Part shown: piece after piece, positions 56,147 to 64,000 of the stretch | Layout of the letters: each line of letters starts with the position of its first letter | Position numbering within the stretch: position 1 is the first letter of the stretch | Source of the DNA: Mikania micrantha | Taxonomy: Eukaryota; Streptophyta; Magnoliopsida; Asterales; Asteraceae | Length of the DNA: 64,000 nt | Direction of reading: 5' to 3' | Assembly (NCBI GenBank): GCA_009363875.1 | Contig: CM018687.1 | Coordinates: 20,862,764 to 20,926,763, forward strand | Made by a program: the position numbers and the translations under genes | Notes under the pieces: model-generated | Seen by the model: the letters and a program-made list of their open reading frames with translations, nothing else | Database searches by the model: none | Told to the model about the DNA's origin: nothing

Positions 56147-57955
56147 ATGTTTTGAAGGCTTACATAAAGGTGCAGCTCATATGTCATACGAAGACTCAAC
56201 AAGTTTACTTGCATAAAATATTTTAGAAATCAAGGTTAAATGAAAACCAATATTACATACACTATACCTCTCCTGCTTCAGATAATTTTCTTCTTGTACA
56301 ACGCACATGATGTGATTCATCAACAATCAATACAGCCCATTTTTGCTTTAATATGCTCTTCTTCAATATGTGCATCATTGTATAAGATATGACAACAACT
56401 TTTGGAGACCTTGCTAAGTTTTCAGGATTGTTTACATGACCAAAAACTGGTGATGACGTAATCAAAGAGGCAAAACATCAGCTATTATAAGTTGTTCAAA
56501 AAGTATGGTTCTTAATAATGCTAAATGCGGTATGTACTAATAGTACCATTCGGCGCATGCAGAGAATAACAAAATATACATTTGCATCAGCTTAAACAAT
56601 TTAGGTCACTATCAATTTTGGTAATCTCATTATCTTTATGCTAGATTTAAATTCTTAACTACCATGGAATTAATTAAAAACTTAAAACATAATAATAAGA
56701 TATCCCCTAAGTCAAGAAAAATACCAAGATGGATATCAGAGGGCAAACAAGATGGAAGCCAATGCTCCAATTCCTCTGCCCACGTATATCTCAAAATAGC
56801 CGGGCAAACAACAAGTATTGGACCTTCATTCATGAAACAGCTTGCAATTGCAAGGGCCTGAAAACAAAAGCTAAAGTTAGTGTGACAGGATTCATTGAAC
56901 AGGATGATCAGTATATTTATTATATTAAAATACTATTTGTCATATAGCATTCACCTGAAGTGTTTTCCCTAGCCCCATCTCATCAGCAATGAGACACCGG
57001 CCACCCCTACGCAATCCAAACTTCACACCTTCAATTTGGAAGGGGAGCAATACCTCCAACAGAGACTTTGGAAGTTCTCCCATTAATTCATCTACTCTCT
57101 CATCAGATAAATGTTCTGGCCTGCAGGGTTCCCATCTCCCCTCAACATAAGAACGAGACAATACGCTTACAGCTCTTCGTGTTACATATGGGATATCTTC
57201 ATAATTAATGTGTTCAGTCTTCAATGCCTTGACAACTGCATCATAATCTTTGAGATTGAAAACACAAGCCTCTCCACCAACATTGGTTTGTGTGTAATGT
57301 GATGGAACCACCTGTAATACAAATGTTGGGTATCTCAACACACACTAAAGCACAGAAAAAAGCAGTGAATCGACACAAGAGAATTAATATGGTTTGATTA
57401 GTGTGAATTACATCCACAGGCTGCAAGGAATTATAATCTATTAAGTTGCAGAAGATAATGCGTAAATAAATGATATATGGGGACTAATCTAGGGTTAGCC
57501 ACTAAGAATGTTGGGTATTATGTGAACCAAAGACAGTAAATTGTACCAATTCAAGCCTTCAAGGTTTCAACTTTTAAACAGCATGTTATAATCACAGTGA
57601 GAGCAAGATCATAAAGCACAGGTTATGACATCATAAATTTAACATTTATACATAGATTAAAAAACGTAAACTACGGGTACTTATAATCTATCCATCAATT
57701 GAAAGTATCCGGTTAAGAACATACATTTGGGAGGCACTCGCTTAATTTTTCGAAGCAAGCGGCTTCTCCGGGAAACGTGCAACCATCAACGGGAAAGGGC
57801 TTGACGGAGAACGAATCCGGGGAAGAAATCTCGATTCGAACCATGAATTTTTGGGAAGAGGCCTTCTGACACTTGACTGGCTTCAAGAATTCGTCGGTGC
57901 CGTCATCTCCCGGTGCCTTGCGCTTCGCTTCGGCGGCAAGAGGGCGTGCTTCCAT
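37250..57955 (-). CDS. SNF2-family helicase with HNH nuclease (ZRANB3-like)
   Basis: I traced 23 exons (descending): 57955-57725, 57311-56955, 56857-56725, 56446-56268, 54958-54885, 54724-54689, 54599-54509, 53522-53463, 52976-52793, 52221-52028, 51806-51702, 51451-51341, 50658-50593, 50508-50410, 47930-47703 (end uncertain; 47781 also fits), 47179-46961, 43058-42750, 42668-42490, 42122-42020, 41656-41511, 41410-41331, 39135-38978, 37381-37250. The frame stays open through all junctions, about 1157 residues. SNF2 motifs: DEMGLGKT (187-194), DESHH (283-287), SGTP (318-321), RAHRRGQ (589-595). A cysteine-rich element (CKLCQKSC, FCDLECYEEY) precedes the HNH nuclease: H1050, D1052, H1053, N1068, C1073, C1076, H1077. 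Human ZRANB3 joins the same two activities and remodels stalled forks; the Arabidopsis counterpart, from memory At5g07810, has a similar size. Nuclear DNA-repair role is inferred. I see no PIP box or NZF finger. Confidence 0.9.
38075..38306. mobile_element. foldback MITE, family 1 copy A (last intron)
   Basis: A near-palindrome: CATATGAAAATTCGATCTTA at the left matches the complement of AAGATCAAGTTTTCACATG at the right. It contains 'atgtggtccac' and its inverse. A closer-to-perfect copy lies at 41739-41984. Confidence 0.7.
38308..38352. repeat. (TC)n(TA)n(GA)n self-complementary microsatellite
   Basis: Tandem TC, then TA, then GA dinucleotides form one perfect inverted repeat that would fold into a hairpin. 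It lies between two MITEs in the last intron. Confidence 0.9.
38360..38714. mobile_element. foldback MITE, family 2 (last intron)
   Basis: The left end GATAAATTGAAAACTTACTG matches the complement of the right end, GATAATTTGAAAACTTGAGT, over more than 30 bases with few mismatches. The interior is AT-rich and non-coding. Confidence 0.75.
40525..40640 (-). mobile_element. SINE-like repeat copy 1
   Basis: On the minus strand it shows AACAACCTTATTCAG, AATCCCAC...GTGGGAT, ACAAACCTTACGCCTACC and GATAGAGAGGCTGCTTC. These are the words shared by four other copies in this gene's introns. It has no coding capacity. Confidence 0.6.
41739..41984. mobile_element. foldback MITE, family 1 copy B (intron 19)
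   Basis: About 245 bases forming a nearly perfect palindrome, with ends AGGGATTAAATCCTATG and, on the other strand, AGGGAATGAATCCTATG. It is flanked on both sides by (TA)n, which probably supplied the TA-type target. Confidence 0.85.
43243..43386 (+). mobile_element. SINE-like repeat copy 2
   Basis: Plus-strand copy with ATCCCATATTGTCGGGTCTG, CCTTATCCCTACGG, GGTAGAGAGGGTGCTTC and CCCCCGGCTTAG. It lies in intron 16 beside a hAT-like element. Confidence 0.65.
43422..43924. mobile_element. hAT-like non-autonomous element (503 bp)
   Basis: Ends CAGTGTTGTAAAAATCG and, on the other strand, CATTGTTGGAGAAATTG, flanked by the 8-bp duplication CAAACAAC (43414-43421 and 43925-43932). The interior is rich in 'gattaatcg' words. 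Its right half is homologous to the right end of the larger element at 46440-46637. Confidence 0.88.
44194..44345 (-). pseudogene. 3' end of a LINE reverse-transcriptase ORF
   Basis: On the minus strand about 50 codons read LTWEEQICQDLLELHLPDM and SSWRRRIKAKMNRLVEDR before a stop, matching the C-terminal tail of plant RTE-type LINE polyproteins as I remember them. A downstream GATTG-rich tract (44072-44096) fits a LINE 3' end. It is only a 5'-truncated fragment. Confidence 0.6.
44938..46128 (+). pseudogene. hAT transposase, C-terminal part, in intron 16 of the helicase gene
   Basis: Three exons are readable: up to 45418, 45492-45610 and 45706-46128. The protein has SPSFWSGVTTCLKIFAPLVK, MGFIYGELEKAK, then the hAT dimerisation region PANWWETYGN, LTTSSSGCERNWSTFEG and KKRNRLDPTKLNDL, and an acidic tail. 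The N-terminal half with the catalytic RNase-H-like core is missing, so it is inactive. It runs opposite to the host gene. Its right end is probably at 46637 (CGATTTTTACAACACTG); no left end was found. Confidence 0.85.
46172..46296 (+). mobile_element. SINE-like repeat copy 3
   Basis: Plus-strand copy with ACAACCACCTTACC, GTAGGGTCTGGGGGGG, AAACCTTACCCCTATCCC, GATAGAGAGGCTGCTCC and CCCCGGCTC. It lies between the hAT transposase remnant and that element's right end, so it inserted into the hAT element. Confidence 0.7.
48787..49055. mobile_element. solo LTR or TRIM (269 bp) in intron 14
   Basis: Begins TGTTAGGAATC and ends CATAACCTAACA, with inverted TGTTAGG/CCTAACA termini, and is flanked by a perfect 5-bp duplication GATAA (48782-48786 and 49056-49060). 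The word 'acctacgtccacggg' is common in plant copia and TRIM LTRs. No internal domain is present, so it is most simply a solo LTR. Confidence 0.88.
49953..50157. mobile_element. foldback MITE, family 3 (intron 14)
   Basis: ATTGCGTTAACCGAATAACT at the left matches the complement of the right end (TTAATTGAATTACC), and 'tacacctttagatttact' matches its inverse near 50090-50108. It lies between GT- and TA-rich microsatellites. Confidence 0.8.
51112..51225 (-). mobile_element. SINE-like repeat copy 4
   Basis: Minus-strand copy with GGCAAACCTTACCCCTATCC, a diverged GGTTGCTTCTGAAGAGACC and a CA-rich stretch at 51189-51204. It lies in intron 12. Confidence 0.55.
51703..51704 (-). other. probable GC splice donor after exon 11
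   Basis: The intron between exons 11 and 12 appears to begin GCATGT after GAG (51702) instead of GT. Using the GT four bases further would create an in-frame stop right after the junction, whereas the GC donor joins SKE to VKIALVG as the family requires. The exact first intron base is 51701 on the minus strand. Confidence 0.7.
53720..54487. mobile_element. non-autonomous DNA transposon (768 bp) in intron 7
   Basis: The ends CATAGTTACCTAAAATC and, on the other strand, CATAGTTACCGAAATC form inverted repeats. The 8-bp sequence CTTAGGAC flanks both ends (53712-53719 and 54488-54495), as expected of a hAT-type target duplication. The right end lies only 21 bases from exon 7's donor. The interior carries 'tccggtacg' words and no credible ORF. 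Confidence 0.88.
55966..56050 (+). mobile_element. SINE-like repeat copy 5
   Basis: Plus-strand copy with AAGTCCCACTTAAAAGTAGG, AACCTTACCCCTACCCCC and GGGTAGAAAGGCTACTTC. It lies in intron 4. A 41-base poly(A) tract (56104-56144) follows about 55 bases later and may or may not belong to it. Confidence 0.6.
56104..56144. repeat. poly(A) tract, 41 bases
   Basis: An uninterrupted run of A on the plus strand in intron 4 of the helicase gene. Its length may be inexact because homopolymers are error-prone in sequencing. On the transcribed strand it would be a poly(U) run some 165 bases upstream of nothing coding. Confidence 0.9.
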
Positions 57956-58740
57956 TCGCCACTGTCTGATTTTCGGGCGGCTTCCCCTTTCTCGTTAGGG
58001 TTTCAAACCAGTGAGATTGTATAAGCGGGAAAATGGACTACCTGCAAATGTCAGTAAAAAAGAACCTGATATTTCAAACAAAGGAGAGCAAACTATGGTC
58101 ATTTTGAATATATAAAATTTATGATATTAAATTAAAAACTTATGAATATTCTATTAGATATTTTATTTATTTTTTTATAAAACATATCTCAAAAAGTTTA
58201 AATCTTAAGACTAATTAGAGTTCTATTATAATAATGAGATCTTATTATAAATTTTTGCATTTAAATTATAAACATTTAATTATGAAATAATGTTAAAATA
58301 GTATTTATACTTTTAAATATTACATTTATTAAAGTTGGTTATTAAATTTAACTTTTGTAACCTCTTTGAAATCATAATATATATATTCAAAGTAATATTT
58401 TATCAAATCTATTTTCAATGGAATAACTATATATAAACTTTTATAAACAAACTATTATGTATTATTATTTGATTATAATTTGTTTAAACTAGAAACAATC
58501 TTAGGATTTAATAAGGAAAACTATTTTTTAAAATTTGTGTTATCATTATTATTTTAACTTTTTGATTATTAGTCAAAAATCATTTTACACATATAATTAT
58601 CTAATTCAAATCATAAACTTTAAAGGATTTATATGAGATTATACTTTTAAAATTCTTTTGAACAAACTCATTTGTAAACATTCAAATAAGGAATATAATT
58701 ACACCATTTTAGTTGTATTATAAATTACATAGAAAACATA
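57956..58740. other. 5' flank of the helicase gene; AT-rich, no gene
   Basis: The region just above the start codon (57956-58030) is GC-richer and should contain the leader and promoter of the helicase gene. From 58090 to 58740 the DNA is extremely AT-rich, with no recognised element or ORF. Confidence 0.5.
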
Positions 58741-59552
58741 ACTGCATTATCTTATACTTGATTGAACTATACAGGTTAACTTGAATTGTGTTGGATATTG
58801 CTTGAACTACACACTTGGCATCATTTATTTGCAAACTAGATCATCAATCAAGGTGAGTCTTTATAGCCCATTTTTTACTTGTTTTAAAGTTTAAGGGGTG
58901 AAACATGTCAACTTTGAACTTAGCTTTAACTTAAGTACATGTGAACTTAGCTTAATGGCCTTGGCTTTAGTAAACTTTAGTTTTGAACTTGCATATATCA
59001 CAACTTAACTATTTAGTAACAATAATAGATCTATGGGACCGACCATCCCACCGATGTTTGATTTACCCTTCGGAAGAGGCCCACGATGATTGTTTACTAC
59101 TTCGGCATTGTTAGGATTGCTAGCTTGGTCTAACTTTATCTATTTGAACTTTATTGATCTGCTTGTACATGCTTTGTTCATTATGTTTTAATCATTATGC
59201 TTAGATATCACATGTGACAACTTATCTTTTCTCAAACTATTTTTGTTGTGAGTGTTTAAACATACGAAACTCACCAACTTTATAGTTGACATTTTTGTTT
59301 AAACATATTTTAGTTAGAAATGCTACTTAAGGATTGCTAGAAATTTGGACCTAGTTATTTATTTTTTTTAGTTTTATTAGACTTTGAATTTAAGACTTAG
59401 TATATCATTTCATGTTGTATTGGATTATGTTTTGGATTGGATGTGTGTTTGAATTTCTTTTCATTAAATGTTTAATTATTTACATTAAACACCATGTGCT
59501 TTGAACAATCTACACTTCGTGACCTCGATGTTTCCTCCATTGGTCAGGGTGT
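58741..59552 (+). mobile_element. decayed plus-strand gypsy LTR
   Basis: The end CATTGGTCAGGGTGTTATAG resembles the GGGGTGTGACA terminus of the other gypsy LTRs with several changes. Inside, 'gaaactcaccaac' corresponds to a motif seen near the same end of the LTRs starting at 390 and 60271. The left boundary is a guess. No internal domain follows. Confidence 0.45.
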
Positions 59553-60270
59553 TATAGTAGGTAGCAAAAACCGCGGTGATCACGGTGGGGTGGTGGCGTT
59601 CGCGGTGGGTGCAACATTGGTGGTGGCTGGCGGTGGCGGGTGACGATGTTCATGGGTGGTGGTGGGTGATAGATTGGGTAAAGGGTAAAGAGTGGGGATA
59701 AATTTTTAATTTTATGCCAATAAGTCATATGTCATTCTAAAAAGACGTAATTTTTAACTTCTGAAAAATAATTTATTGCTCTTTTGCAAAAAGTCATTCA
59801 TAAAAGTCATTTTAGTTTTACTAAACAGTTTTTTAACTTATTAGTTTTTCAAAAAGTTACAAGTCAATAAGTCATTTTAGAATAAAATCCCAAACATGCC
59901 CTAGATCTTTGTGCTTTAATTTATTTGTCTTATATAGTATTCTATTCGCTTCCACTTTAAATAAAAATAAGATTGATTTTATTAAAATACAAGTCGTAAA
60001 GAAAAAAAAATTATATCTTAAAAAAACACAAAGCAAATAAATTAGTGCAATCTGAATAACGTAAAAAATTTGCACATAACCGTCATAAACCACCAAAAAC
60101 AAAGGTAGTTGTTGGAAAGCACCGACAAACTAATCTTTGAAGGCCGTTGTAGTTGTAATCATCAAAAACCACCGCAACCAACGAAAACTACCGTAGCCAT
60201 TGCAAACCCCGTAACCATTAGATTCCTCCCCAACCACCATTTTCTTAACGGTCCAGATCTTGTATTAAGA
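59553..60270. other. spacer with a G-rich tandem tract; no gene
   Basis: A GGTGGTGGC-type tract occupies 59572-59670. A CAACC/ACCG-rich stretch lies at 60150-60240. The minus-strand ORF at 59872-60102 is AT-driven, and I do not support it as a gene. Confidence 0.45.
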
Positions 60271-63200
60271 TGTCACACCCCGAGCGGGCAGGCTGGATCG
60301 ACTTTCCCGTTGGGCGGAAGGTTCTCAGGGCGCGATATCATTTGATAATCAAAATGATCAGATTGTTTGCATAGCACATGATATAATAATGAGAAATGCT
60401 AACATGACAATGACATAGAATTACAAAGTTAAATTACATTGTTTCTTCATAATTTAACTAAGTAGATCTAATCGAAAGAATCAATGAGTTTCTATCTTGT
60501 AACTGTACAAGATCTTCAAAAGATGATTCATTGTTTTGTCATTCCAAAAGTATGTTCAACACAAAATGTAGCTAGGTCTTCTAAAAGTCCTCTAGCTATG
60601 TTCTTGATTACTGGCGACTACACATGTTCATGACCTGAGAAAACATGCATTTAAACAAAGTCAACACTAGGTTGGTGAGTTCATAAGTTTGATAATTGAA
60701 AACCTTGAATTGTTCACATACACAGTCACAAATGTCATACATGATACTTGCAAATTGTTTGATTCACCCGTTCACACAATGGCCTCTCCATAGTTATAAT
60801 CACAAGTAGTGTCTCATCCTATTAGATATGCTTATATATAGGGCATATGTAGGGGAACAAGCCCCAGCCAACATCCCATCACATACCTAATAGAACTTAA
60901 CACCACTTGCAGTAACACTATAGACACCCATTATCATTTCACCTATTCATCCCATTTGATATTCATCTGTTGTATCATTCGTAGAATAATATGTTGAGAG
61001 AGGTTTAGTTATCAAACCGAAGCATTGATACACCCTCATAGTATTAAGGAAGTTATATTAATTTAATATGATCCTTGTTATTATTCTATTTCTTGTGGGG
61101 TTAACTATTAATCACTTTTAATAATAAGAGTGTTAGTTAACCAATTGATAATTGTTCTCAACTTGAAGTGCACAGAGCCTAAAAGGAATCCATTGCAATC
61201 CTCACGTAATCAGATTACAATGCATCCGATTTACCTCTACCACTTTGAATTACTGTAGACCTCATCGAAACTGTTACTAGTAATATGACATGAGAGAAAA
61301 TAAATTCCTCTGCCTACTAGTCAACAGTAAACAATGGATTGATTACAATTATCACTGCAGATTTATATCACCATGTGTCGCTTACCAGACCCTGACTGTT
61401 CGTTGCCTTGTCACCGGTCATATGTTACCGACCAATGATAAATACGATCAACATACCAGCCCTACAAGCTGGAGGTTTGTCAAACCTATGGTACCACTAT
61501 GTTATCGTCGGTTTAGTCACATCAAACTAACTGGTCAGCGATTTGTGTGAGGGACTTACAATGATTAACTTGAATACATGGCACATGATTAAAATGATAT
61601 AATACAGACAGTTCAATAGTAATCAATTGTATTGTGTTCACCAATGATGTTTGTTCTCAATGTTGTGTGTTCTTGTTGTTGTTAACAAAGTTATATAAGA
61701 TCTTGTCTTATTATACATTCTTAATTGTTGTGTGAATGATGTTTTTATCATGAAGTACGTTATCATGATTATCATTCTTGTTGTTCCATATGGTCACCCT
61801 GTTGTCACTACATTGTTGTAAGAACTAGTCTTACTACACTTAGTCGACTCAGGTGGTGGATGATACTTGTTTTGTGTTCTCTTGTAGTTTGCACCGAGTT
61901 GTAAGCTGAGTGTTATAAGAACTTGTTCTATTATACTTAGCTAACTCCGGTGGTGAATGATATTAGGAGGATATATTATCCTCATATCATTCTTATTTGT
62001 TGTTGTTGTTGTCAGCATGTTAACCTGTGATAATCTCATTATTCGTTCTTGTAAGAATAATCAATTGTTATAAGATAGAATCTTATAACTACATTATTCT
62101 ATTGTGTTGATGATTCATGAAGCTACATTATCATGTTTCATCTTAGTTGTCTCTATCATGTTATGATCATATAAGCATGCATACAATGATAAGCGATAAT
62201 AAGTTAAGCAATATTATCTAAATCAAAGTAAAAGCAATATGCTGAACTAAAAATTTTAAATAAATAAAAGATTTAGCATGTTTCTCAGCCTCGAGAGTTT
62301 AAAAATCAGTTAATGATTAAAAAAAGGGGCATATGAACTCACGTTGCTGTTGATGTGGTTGACTAAGTCTAAACAAGAATGCATGAGCTCTTTGTGGTAC
62401 TTGTTGTAATGTTCACGATCCTGTATTGATTTCATGTTGTTTGTAACTTGTAAGCATAAGTCTTTGAGCATGTGGTTGTGTGTGTGTGTGTTTGTGTTAG
62501 CCCTAAAGTTGGCTAACACTTACCGGTCTTGGTCATCATTTATCCCTTGTTTTAATGGTTATAGATCACATTAACACTCAATCAAATTAGATTGAATTTA
62601 ATATAGATCGTTATGTATTATTGTTTGACTTGATATGATCTGTATCCTGATGTGTAGCCTTGAAGCTATTATAGTTCATAACTACAAAACTTAAATTTTA
62701 GTTTTAAAATGTTATCTTGTGAGGACTTGAATAGATTTTTACATAGTTAGTAAATAACTATGAAGTTATCCTTGTGAAACTTAATGTTTTAGGTATTATG
62801 AAGGCGTTAAGTCCCAATTTATGCCACCTTTGTAGTAAAATTTCATGCATGGTTATCAACAAAAATGTGTTTGTTAAATCATTAGTTAGGTGAGTCGAAC
62901 CACTTTACGGGCCGAGAAATCAATTGGGCCGAATGTTCTGTGGGCTAAACCAATTAAGATGTGGGCCAATTAGTTGGGCCGAATAGATGGTGTTGGGCCG
63001 AACTAATGATCCCGAGCCCATCTAACAACCCTGGGCCGAATGAGAAACTCCTGGGCCGAATGAGAAACTCCTGGGCCGAAGCAAGGAGATGGGCCGAAGT
63101 TGTCGTTTGGGCCGGTTAGTTTGAGCCAAATGCTAGCATGTGGTGTGTATGTTGTCCGGTTTAATAGAGGGTGATGTTGCTTAGCAATTTCAGTAACGTG

Positions 63201-64000
63201 GGCCGAATGGTTTGATGACCCGATCGAGTGGAAGCATGGCTCTCATTCCAGCGAATCTCGGGGTCCTTTTGGTTGAAGGTTCGGCCCTGTCATGGGTTCG
63301 GCGAACCTTATGGTTTGCTCAAGGGAGGTTCGTTCAACCAGGGTTCGTATGATCAAAGGTTCGGCCAGGGATAGGAGGTTCGTAGCTCCTATGGTTCGGC
63401 TGTTGAGGTTCGATGGATGAAGGGTTCACAGCTGCTAGGTTCGTTGGCAGCAGGTTCGGTCACCCCGTTTGTCCAGCTCCGCCGAGGTTCGGCTGGTAGA
63501 GGTTCGGCCAGCCCAGCTACTTCGCGAACCAGCAACTATTCATCATCCTTTCCATCGAACATCACTTGTTGTTGGGCTGCTTACATGATAGTGTTATGTG
63601 TAGATGTTTTCTCGGAGATGTAGGGTTCGATAGAAGAGTTTGTAACCGGCTAGGGTTGGTGGGTCGAACTAGGGTGACAAAAACCCTAGTTTTCGAGACT
63701 TTGAGACTGATTTTACCTCGGATTTGGCTGGTTTAACTTCCGATCAGTTGTATTTTCAGATAGAGGACGTTTGTAGCTACGTTTGGACACGAAGAACGCG
63801 AGATTTCACCAAGAAATGAGCTAGATCTTGAGGTTTGAAGTTGGAAACTTTAGAGAGAGAGAGAAACCAGATTAGGGTCTTTAGAGAGAGAGAGAGTTGA
63901 AATAAATGAGGTAAATGAACTCATTTAGAGTATATATACTCCGTGCGTGTTCGGGTTCATTTCGTTTGCTCGGTTCGTGTTTTCGTTACGTTTCCGGAAC
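60271..64000 (-). mobile_element. antisense gypsy LTR running past the window end
   Basis: Begins TGTCACACCC, the reversed terminus of Tekay-like LTRs. From about 62330 it is homologous to 12620-14330. It contains a TGGGCC/GGGCCGAA array (62920-63110) with two exact 20-base tandem units at 63041-63080, a cluster of some twenty GGTTCG words (63250-63500), and a minus-strand TATA box (TATATATA at 63934-63941). No internal region is reached. ORFs in it, including 61290-61550 and 63417-63623, look accidental. Confidence 0.7.

Noticed and set aside
57341..57500. Another solo LTR in intron 1 of the helicase gene
   Set aside because: Wording such as 'ggtttgattagtgtgaattacatccacagg' is only vaguely LTR-like, and no ends or target duplication could be found.
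61290..61550. ORF of 86 codons in the right LTR
   Set aside because: It lies antisense in LTR sequence and has no recognisable domain.
1..64000. Bacterial-type features such as operons, CRISPR arrays or integrons
   Set aside because: Introns, LTR elements and base composition show a plant nuclear genome; repeats here are minisatellites and LTR words without CRISPR spacing.

Overview
This window is plant nuclear DNA: two intron-bearing host genes embedded in nested LTR retrotransposons and small DNA transposons. Spliced genes with GT-AG introns, AT-rich intergenic DNA, a Tekay-type chromovirus, an Athila-type element and several hAT-like miniature elements point to a dicot. Family resemblance of the repeats suggests Asteraceae; this is an inference, not proven.

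Region 1-31.9 kb is a nest of transposons. A very young Ty3/gypsy chromovirus (390-12197, minus strand) with two almost identical 2.8-kb LTRs and a TCAAG target duplication sits inside the minisatellite part of an older antisense LTR (1-384 and 12203 onward). A second, older plus-strand element follows: its LTR ends at about 16364, followed by a primer site, a leader ORF (16496 onward) and gag (29302-29862). That element was split by an Athila-type element (16854-28786, CACAT target duplication), whose gag-pol carries two in-frame stops and one frameshift. Beyond the broken gag lies a decayed repeat-borne ORF (about 29893-31237), itself cut by a hAT-like MITE (30137-30474), then a second miniature element (about 31262-31958).

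Region 32-58 kb holds two convergent host genes. On the plus strand, 32223-35584 encodes a 346-residue protein with four U1-type C2H2 zinc fingers in three exons. On the minus strand, 57955-37250, a 23-exon gene encodes a SNF2-family ATPase joined to a C-terminal HNH nuclease: the plant ZRANB3-like annealing helicase/nuclease, expected to act at stalled replication forks. I traced every exon and the reading frame stays open throughout; one exon end is ambiguous and one intron appears to use a GC donor. Its introns hold a 5'-truncated hAT transposase, a LINE 3' end, a solo LTR with target duplication, several foldback MITEs and five copies of one SINE-like repeat.

Region 58-64 kb is LTR debris: a decayed plus-strand LTR ending near 59552, then from 60271 to the window end another antisense LTR homologous to the one at 12.6-14.3 kb.

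The most unusual observations are an acidic coiled-coil ORF between primer site and gag of the young chromovirus (with a positional counterpart in the older element), a tRNA-like A-box/B-box segment in its LTRs, dense TGGGCC-type arrays in the U3 parts of two LTR families, and a +1 gag/pol break in an otherwise near-pristine element.
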